Source: Akkermansiaceae bacterium (lineage in GTDB: Bacteria > Verrucomicrobiota > Verrucomicrobiia > Verrucomicrobiales > DEV007). Taken from it: DNA of 64,000 nucleotides. This document shows, in pieces, positions 58,656 through 64,000 of the stretch. Location of the stretch: contig JACKQC010000006.1 of assembly GCA_024233085.1 (NCBI GenBank), positions 1 to 64,000 of the forward strand, in the 5' to 3' direction. Under the pieces are notes generated by a model. That model did not search any database and was not told the DNA's origin. It saw only the letters and a list, made by a program, of their open reading frames with translations. How positions within the stretch are numbered: position 1 is the first letter of the stretch; every line of letters starts with the position of its first letter. Both the position numbers and the translations under genes were made by a program.

Positions 58656-58827
58656 GACGCGCCGCCGAGGCCGGGAACCTTCGTCTTCTTCTCTCGCGGC
58701 CCTCGTTTCGCCCCGCCCTTGCCTCGCGGGTTCTCCGCCGCGCCGGTTTCCGGCGACGCCCTTGCCCGCCCGGCGGCGCGCCTTTTCGTTTTCGCCCCGT
58801 CTCGACACTCTCATCGCCTTTCCTAAC

Positions 58828-60105
58828 ATGAAAACATCTTCACTTTTTCTCGTCGCCCTGCTCCTCCCGCTGGGATCGCCCATGGCCCGGGCCGGCGACA
58901 GCGCGGCCGCCGGCGGCATTCGCACCCTCGACGACGCCATCGCGGCGGGTCTCGCGGAAAATCCGGGCCTCCATGCCGCCTGGAGCGAATACCACGCCGC
59001 GCTGGAGCGCATCCCTCAGGCGAAGGCGCTGCCGGATCCGAGGGTGATGGTCAACCACTTCGTCGAGGACATCGAGACGCGCACCGGCCCGCAGCGCAAC
59101 CAGGTCTGGGTGACGCAGATGATCCCCTGGTTCGGCAAGCAACGGCTGCGCGGCGAGATCGCCTCGCGCGAGGCCGAGGCGATCCACCACGCCTACGAGG
59201 CCAAGGTGCTGGCCCTGACGCGCGACATCGCCCTGGCCTGGCACGACTACGCCTACCTCGGCGAGTCGACCGCCATCACGCGCCGGGTCGTCGGCCTGCT
59301 CGAGCGCCTCGGCGACACCGTGCGCGAAAAGGTCCGCGGCGGCAACGACCTCGCGCCGCTGCTGCGTCTCGAGGTCGAGATCGCCCGAACGCGCGACCTG
59401 TTGCAGCAGCTCGAGAAGCAGCGCCTCGCCGAAAGCGCCGCCATCGACGCCCTGCTCGGCCGCCGGTCGTCCGAGCCGCTGCCCTGGCCCGAGCCGGAGG
59501 AAACCGGCGACTCCGAGCGACCGGACCGCGACGCGTTGCTGGCCGATTTGCTCACCCGAAATCCCGAGCTGGGCGCCCTGCGCAGCCGGGTCGAAAAGGC
59601 CGCCGAGGCCGTGAAACTCTCGCGCAAAAGCCCCATCCCGGACCCGATGATCGGCGCGGGATTCTTCGACACGGGCGAGGCCTTTCATCCCGGCACGGCG
59701 GGCGGCGGGGACGATCCGTGGGCGATTCAGGTGGGCTTTTCCATCCCCCTCTGGCCGGGCAAATACCGGGCCGAACGGCGCGAGGCGGAGTCGAACCGCG
59801 AGGCCGCGGAGCACGCGCGCGAGGATCGCGAGAACCTGCTGGTGGAGGAGCTGGAGGCCGATCTGCAAACCCTGGCCGAGATCGACGAGCGGCTCGCGCT
59901 TTACGAAAAGACCCTCCTGCCCAAGGCGCGCCAGGCCGTCGAGGTCACCGAGTCCAGCTACAAGGGCGACCGCGCCACCGTGCTGGAACTTATCGACAGC
60001 GAGCGCACGCTGCTGGAGATCGAGCGCGCCCACCGCCGGGCCGTCGCCGATCGCGCCAAGGCGCTCGTCCGCCTCCAAACTCTGACCGGAGAAACGCTGC
60101 CATGA
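58828..60105 (+). CDS. Heavy-metal efflux outer-membrane channel (TolC family, CusC/CzcC-like)
   Basis: 425 residues. The signal peptide (MKTSSLFLVALLLPLGSPMARA) is cleaved near residue 22; unlike the channel at 684 there is no lipobox. The first OEP repeat contains 'TLDDAIAAGLAENPGLHAAWSEYHAALERIPQAKALPDPRV', the second 'NPELGALRSRVEKAAEAVKLSRKSPIPDPMIGAGFFD', both typical of metal-efflux TolC homologues. Its stop overlaps the adaptor ATG by 4 bp (ATGA at 60102-60105), so channel, adaptor and pump form one tightly coupled operon. The start at 58828 fits the signal peptide; a longer frame reaches 58762. Confidence 0.92.
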   Translation: MKTSSLFLVALLLPLGSPMARAGDSAAAGGIRTLDDAIAAGLAENPGLHAAWSEYHAALERIPQAKALPDPRVMVNHFVEDIETRTGPQRNQVWVTQMIPWFGKQRLRGEIASREAEAIHHAYEAKVLALTRDIALAWHDYAYLGESTAITRRVVGLLERLGDTVREKVRGGNDLAPLLRLEVEIARTRDLLQQLEKQRLAESAAIDALLGRRSSEPLPWPEPEETGDSERPDRDALLADLLTRNPELGALRSRVEKAAEAVKLSRKSPIPDPMIGAGFFDTGEAFHPGTAGGGDDPWAIQVGFSIPLWPGKYRAERREAESNREAAEHAREDRENLLVEELEADLQTLAEIDERLALYEKTLLPKARQAVEVTESSYKGDRATVLELIDSERTLLEIERAHRRAVADRAKALVRLQTLTGETLP

Positions 60106-62036
60106 AAAAGTCGATTCCCTCCCCCGGTTGGCTTCTCGCCGGCGCCGGTCTGCTGGCGCTCGGCTGGGCCATCGGCGCGATGACCTCGGGCGGCTCCTCG
60201 CATCCTCCCCGCGGCTACCTTGCCGGGGATGCCGCCGCCGGAACGATCTGGACCTGCTCGATGCATCACCAAATCCGCCGCGACAAACCGGGCAAGTGCC
60301 CTCTCTGCGCGATGGACCTGGTGCCCGCATCCCAGCTCTCCGGAAAGGACGATCCCGGCCCGCGCGCGTTGCGAATCACCGACGAGGCCCGAGCCCTCGC
60401 CGGCATCCGGACCGTCCCCGTCGAACGACGGCTCGTCGACGCGGAGATCCGCCTGATCGGCCGGATCGACTACGACGAGACGCGCAAGAAAACGCTGGCG
60501 GCCTGGTTTCCGCAGCGGATCGACCGGCTCTACGTCGATTACACGGGCATCCCGGTGCAGCGGGGGGATCACCTGGCGCGGGTTTACAGTCCCGAGTTGC
60601 TGACCGCGCAGAAGGAACTGCTCAGCGCGCTGCGTTTCGGCTCCGAGGTGGAGACCATCCGCGACAAACTGCGCCTCTGGGGCCTGTCGGACGAGGCGAT
60701 CCGCGCCATCGAGGAACGCGGCGAGACCAGCGACCGCATGGAAATCGACTCGCCGCTGGAGGGGGTCGTCATCCGCAAGCACATCAACGAGGGCGACTAT
60801 CGCCGGACGGGCGAGCCGCTCTTCGAGATCGCGGATCTGGGCCACGTCTGGGTGCAACTGGAGGCCTACGAATCCGACCTGCCGTGGCTGCGGTACGGAC
60901 AACGCGTGACCTTCGAGGCCGAGGCCGTGCCGGGCCGGACCTTCGAGGGCATCGTGGCGTTCATCTCCCCCGTGCTCGATCCCGCGACCCGGACGGTGAA
61001 GGTGCGGGTCAACGCGGAAAATCCCGCGCTCCAGCTCCGGCCGGGGGTCTTCGTTCACGCGGTCGTCCACTCGACCCTCGCCGGCGTCGGCAAGGTCGTG
61101 GCCCCGGAACTGAGGGGCAAATGGATCAGCCCCATGCATCCGGAGATCATCGCGGACCGGCCAGGCGACTGTCCCATCTGCGGCATGAAACTGGTGAAGG
61201 CCGAGGAACTCGGTTACACAGTGGCCGGCGGCGCCAAGGGCGAAAAACCGCTCGCCATTCCCGCTTCGGCCGTCCTGCTCACCGGCAAGCGCGCCGTTGT
61301 CTACGTCGAAACGCCGGACACCGAGCTACCCACCTACGAGGGACGCGAAATCGTGCTCGGCGCCCGGGCGGGCGACTTCTACCTCGTGGAGTCGGGCCTG
61401 AAAGAGGGCGAAAGAATCGTCGCCGAGGGCGCCTTCAAGATCGACAGCGCGCTCCAGATCGTCGCGAAGCCGAGCATGATGTCGCCCGACGCCGGAGGGG
61501 AAGAATCCGACACCGGAGCGGCCTTCGCGCCGGGCGAAATCGATCCGGCGTTTCAAGGGCAGTTGTCTCCGGTGCTGGACCGCTACCTCGAAATCCACGC
61601 CGCGCTCGCCGGGGACGATCTCGCCCCCGCGCGGAAAGCCGCCGCCGTGTTGGTCGAGGGCCTCGACGCGACCGACATGGCCTTGCTGGCCGAAAAACCG
61701 CACGAATTCTGGATGGGCGAACTGATTCCGATGCGCGAAGCCGCGGCCGCCCTTTCCCGATCGCCCGACCTCGACGCGGCGCGCGGGGAATTCCATCGCT
61801 TGTCCGATCGCCTGATCGCCGTCGCGCGGGCCTTCGATCCTCCGTCGGCGAAGCCGCTTTCGGTCGTGCATTGCCCCATGGCGTTTCAAAACCGGGGCGC
61901 CGACTGGCTTCAGAACGGCGCCGAGATTCGCAATCCCTATTTCGGCGCGCGGATGCTGAAGTGCGGCGAAGTCGTCCCCCGCCCCAAGCCCGCTTTGCCC
62001 GGAACCACGGAGGTCCATCAACATGGAAAACCCTGA
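60102..62036 (+). CDS. Heavy-metal efflux adaptor (CusB-like) with two heavy-metal-binding domains and a DUF3347 tail
   Basis: 644 residues, much longer than E. coli CusB (about 400). A membrane anchor (about 10-27) is followed by a heavy-metal-binding domain at 50-73 ('WTCSMHHQIRRDKPGKCPLC'). The HlyD-type core (about 85-335) shows 'DYTGIPVQRGDHLARVYSPEL'. A second metal-binding domain lies at 341-364 ('WISPMHPEIIADRPGDCPIC'), in the middle of the membrane-proximal part. The C-terminal 484-622 region matches DUF3347 ('CPMAFQNRGADWLQNGAEIR', ending 'MLKCGEV'), another metal-associated module. Such proteins feed Cu(I), Ag(I) or similar ions to the pump; the metal is not proven. It overlaps the pump gene by 14 bp. 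Confidence 0.93.
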   Translation: MKKSIPSPGWLLAGAGLLALGWAIGAMTSGGSSHPPRGYLAGDAAAGTIWTCSMHHQIRRDKPGKCPLCAMDLVPASQLSGKDDPGPRALRITDEARALAGIRTVPVERRLVDAEIRLIGRIDYDETRKKTLAAWFPQRIDRLYVDYTGIPVQRGDHLARVYSPELLTAQKELLSALRFGSEVETIRDKLRLWGLSDEAIRAIEERGETSDRMEIDSPLEGVVIRKHINEGDYRRTGEPLFEIADLGHVWVQLEAYESDLPWLRYGQRVTFEAEAVPGRTFEGIVAFISPVLDPATRTVKVRVNAENPALQLRPGVFVHAVVHSTLAGVGKVVAPELRGKWISPMHPEIIADRPGDCPICGMKLVKAEELGYTVAGGAKGEKPLAIPASAVLLTGKRAVVYVETPDTELPTYEGREIVLGARAGDFYLVESGLKEGERIVAEGAFKIDSALQIVAKPSMMSPDAGGEESDTGAAFAPGEIDPAFQGQLSPVLDRYLEIHAALAGDDLAPARKAAAVLVEGLDATDMALLAEKPHEFWMGELIPMREAAAALSRSPDLDAARGEFHRLSDRLIAVARAFDPPSAKPLSVVHCPMAFQNRGADWLQNGAEIRNPYFGARMLKCGEVVPRPKPALPGTTEVHQHGKP

Positions 62037-64000
62037 ACCCGTCCGAACGAGCGTTCTCTCCGCGCCGATCCGCTTCACGCTGGAGAACAAGCTCGTCGTC
62101 TTCCTCGTCGCCGCGCTGCTCGCCGGCGCCGGGGTCGTCGTGGCTCCGTTCGATTGGAAAATCCCGGGCCTAACGCGCTATCCCGTTCCGGTCGACGCGA
62201 TTCCCGACATCGGCGAAAACCAGCAGATCGTCTTCACCGAGTGGCCGGGCCGCTCGCCCCGCGACGTCGAGGACCAGATCACCTACCCGCTGACCGCCGC
62301 CCTGCTCGGGCTGCCGGAGGTGAAGACCATCCGCGGCTTCTCGATGTTCGGCTTCTCGTCGATCCACATCATCTTCAACGACAAGGCCGAATTCTACTGG
62401 AGCCGGAGCCGCGTGCTCGAAAAGCTCAACAGCCTGCCCGCCGGAACGCTGCCCGAAGGCGTCGCGCCCGCCCTCGGCCCGAACGCCACGGCGCTGGGAC
62501 AGGTCTTTTGGTACACGCTCGAGGGCCGCGATCCCGACGGGAACCCCGCCGGCGGCTGGGATCCCCGGGAGTTGCGCAGCATCCAGGACTTTCAGGTCCG
62601 CTACGCCCTGCAAGCCGTCGAGGGCGTCGCCGAGGTCGCCTCCGTCGGCGGATTCGTCCGCGAGTACCAGATCGACGTCGATCCCGACGCCATGCGGCAG
62701 TACGGCGTGACGCTCGACATGGTCTTTTCGGCGGTGAAAAACTCCAACCTCGACGTCGGCGCGCGCACCATCGAGATCAACAAGGCCGAGTACGTCGTGC
62801 GCGGCGTCGGCTTCGTCAAGAATCTCGACGACCTGCGCCAGACCGTCGTCAAGTCCACCGAAAACGTTCCCGTCACCCTCGATCGCATCGCCCAGGTCAC
62901 CCTCGGTCCCGCGATGAGGCGCGGCGCGCTGGACAAGGACGGCGCCGAGGCCACCGGCGGCGTGGTCGTGGTGCGGCACGGCGCCAATCCGCTCGAAGTC
63001 ATCGGCCGCGTGAAGGACAAGATCGCCGAAATCGGTCCCGGGCTCCCGGAAAAGACCCTCGCCGACGGCACGCGGAGCAAGGTCGCCCTCGTGCCCTTTT
63101 ACGACCGCACCGGCCTGATTCACGAGACGCTCGGCACGCTCAACACCGCGCTTTTTCAGGAGATCCTCATCACCATCGTCGTTGTCGTCGCCGTGGTGCT
63201 CCACCTGCGCGGCTCGCTGCTCATCGCGCTGCTGCTGCCGGTCACGGTGCTGCTGACCTTCATCGCCATGAAACTTTTCGGCGTCGACGCGAATATCGTC
63301 TCCCTCTCCGGCATCGCCATCGCCATCGGCACCATCGTCGACATGGGCATCGTCGTCTGCGAAAACATTCTCAAACACCTCGACCGCGCCGATCCCGGGG
63401 AAAGCCGTCTGGAGATCGTCCACCGCGCCACCGTCGAGGTCGGCGGCGCCGTGCTGACCGCCGTCACCACCACCGTGCTCAGTTTTCTCGCCGTCTTCGC
63501 GATGGAGGGACCCGAGGGAAAACTTTTCCGGCCCCTCGCCTTCACCAAAACCTTCGCCCTGGTCGCCTCCATCGTCGTCGCCCTGGCGCTGATCCCGCCG
63601 CTGGCCCATCTGCTGCTGGGGCGCGGCGCCGGAATGGCCCCGCGTCGGGCGCGCTTCGACCGTCTCCCCGAGGCCTGGCGCTCCCGGTTGCCGCGGGTCC
63701 GCTCCTTTGCGATCGCCGGGGTGGTGCTGATCCTGCTCGCGGGGGACTGGATGCCGCTCGGTCCGGAGAAAGGAATCGCGAATCACGCCTTCGTCGTTCT
63801 GTTGGTGACCGGCCTGCTGGCCTGTTTCGGCGGCTTCATCCGCGTCTACGACCGCGCGCTGGCCTGGATACTGGACCGCAAGGCGATCCTGCTCGCGGGC
63901 GCCGCCGCGCTGGTGACGCTCGGGTTCCTCGCCTGGCTCGGCGTGGCGACGGTGTTCGCCTTCGTGCCGGACCGGCTTCGCGACAACGCCCTCTGGTCCG
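62023..64000 (+). CDS. Heavy-metal RND efflux pump (CusA/CzcA family), cut by window end
   Basis: The ATG at 62023 overlaps the adaptor gene by 14 bp and the frame stays open to the window edge, giving 659 residues of an expected 1,050 or more. The HME-family signature 'VPVDAIPDIGENQQIVFTEW' and 'PRDVEDQITYPLTAALLGLPEVKTIRG' is unmistakable, followed by 'SSIHIIFND' and, in TM4, 'IAIAIGTIVDMGIVVCENI', with the proton-relay Asp. Metal RND pumps move Cu(I)/Ag(I) or Zn/Co/Cd from the periplasm or inner membrane outward. The neighbouring DUF3347 and metal-binding domains suggest Cu/Ag. The region after TM6 (about residues 530-640) is longer than usual in simple CusA. Confidence 0.94.
   Translation, partial: MENPEPVRTSVLSAPIRFTLENKLVVFLVAALLAGAGVVVAPFDWKIPGLTRYPVPVDAIPDIGENQQIVFTEWPGRSPRDVEDQITYPLTAALLGLPEVKTIRGFSMFGFSSIHIIFNDKAEFYWSRSRVLEKLNSLPAGTLPEGVAPALGPNATALGQVFWYTLEGRDPDGNPAGGWDPRELRSIQDFQVRYALQAVEGVAEVASVGGFVREYQIDVDPDAMRQYGVTLDMVFSAVKNSNLDVGARTIEINKAEYVVRGVGFVKNLDDLRQTVVKSTENVPVTLDRIAQVTLGPAMRRGALDKDGAEATGGVVVVRHGANPLEVIGRVKDKIAEIGPGLPEKTLADGTRSKVALVPFYDRTGLIHETLGTLNTALFQEILITIVVVVAVVLHLRGSLLIALLLPVTVLLTFIAMKLFGVDANIVSLSGIAIAIGTIVDMGIVVCENILKHLDRADPGESRLEIVHRATVEVGGAVLTAVTTTVLSFLAVFAMEGPEGKLFRPLAFTKTFALVASIVVALALIPPLAHLLLGRGAGMAPRRARFDRLPEAWRSRLPRVRSFAIAGVVLILLAGDWMPLGPEKGIANHAFVVLLVTGLLACFGGFIRVYDRALAWILDRKAILLAGAAALVTLGFLAWLGVATVFAFVPDRLRDNALWS

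Noticed and set aside
1..64000. tRNA, rRNA, tmRNA, integrase, transposase or phage genes
   Set aside because: I looked for conserved T-loop, rRNA and transposase signatures by eye and found none; covariance and profile searches would be needed to exclude them fully.

Overview
The window is a 64-kb, GC-rich, gene-dense bacterial segment, most likely from a member of the Verrucomicrobiota or a close PVC relative. The evidence is the gene mix: a DUF1501 protein beside a sulfatase, a discoidin plus PVC-type propeller plus HEAT-repeat protein, an SHD1-thioredoxin lipoprotein, a zinc-ribbon Ser/Thr kinase with WD40 repeats next to an ECF-like sigma factor of the 'TRW' type, and giant multidomain surface proteins. 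Few genes have a clear Shine-Dalgarno sequence. No tRNA, rRNA, CRISPR array or insertion sequence was seen. Taxonomy is inferred from families only.

Layout. 1-413: ParDE-type toxin-antitoxin pair (toxin cut by the window edge). 684-6449: tripartite RND drug-efflux operon (outer-membrane lipoprotein, adaptor, pump). 6450-12267, minus strand: secreted sialidase-like repeat protein, alpha/beta-hydrolase, ricin-esterase-SMP30 fusion, small HicB-like protein and a short secretin-like protein. 12334-13884: anthranilate synthase component I. 14017-17984: DUF1501 protein, sulfatase and SGNH hydrolase, a carbohydrate-breakdown group. 18016-19060: AbiEii-type nucleotidyltransferase with a small partner, flanked by 70-bp direct repeats. 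19198-25055: thioredoxin lipoprotein, AlkD-like glycosylase, OmpH/Skp chaperone, and the discoidin-propeller-HEAT protein.

25161-57080 is one 32-kb block read entirely on the minus strand. In transcription order it holds a 6,025-residue surface protein (giant B), an outer-membrane beta-barrel protein, an ECF-like sigma factor, a Ser/Thr kinase and a 2,677-residue surface protein (giant A). Both giants end in the same roughly 370-residue domain, which I cannot assign to a named family; giant B has a LysM domain inserted in it. This block is the best candidate for an undescribed system: two very large secreted proteins with a common tail, one barrel, and a signalling pair between them.

57639-64000, plus strand: a coiled-coil protein, a small Cys-rich exported protein, and a CusCBA-type heavy-metal efflux operon whose pump runs off the window.

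Six copies of a 31-bp palindrome, all in the same orientation, sit between genes across the window; five lie just beyond stop codons.
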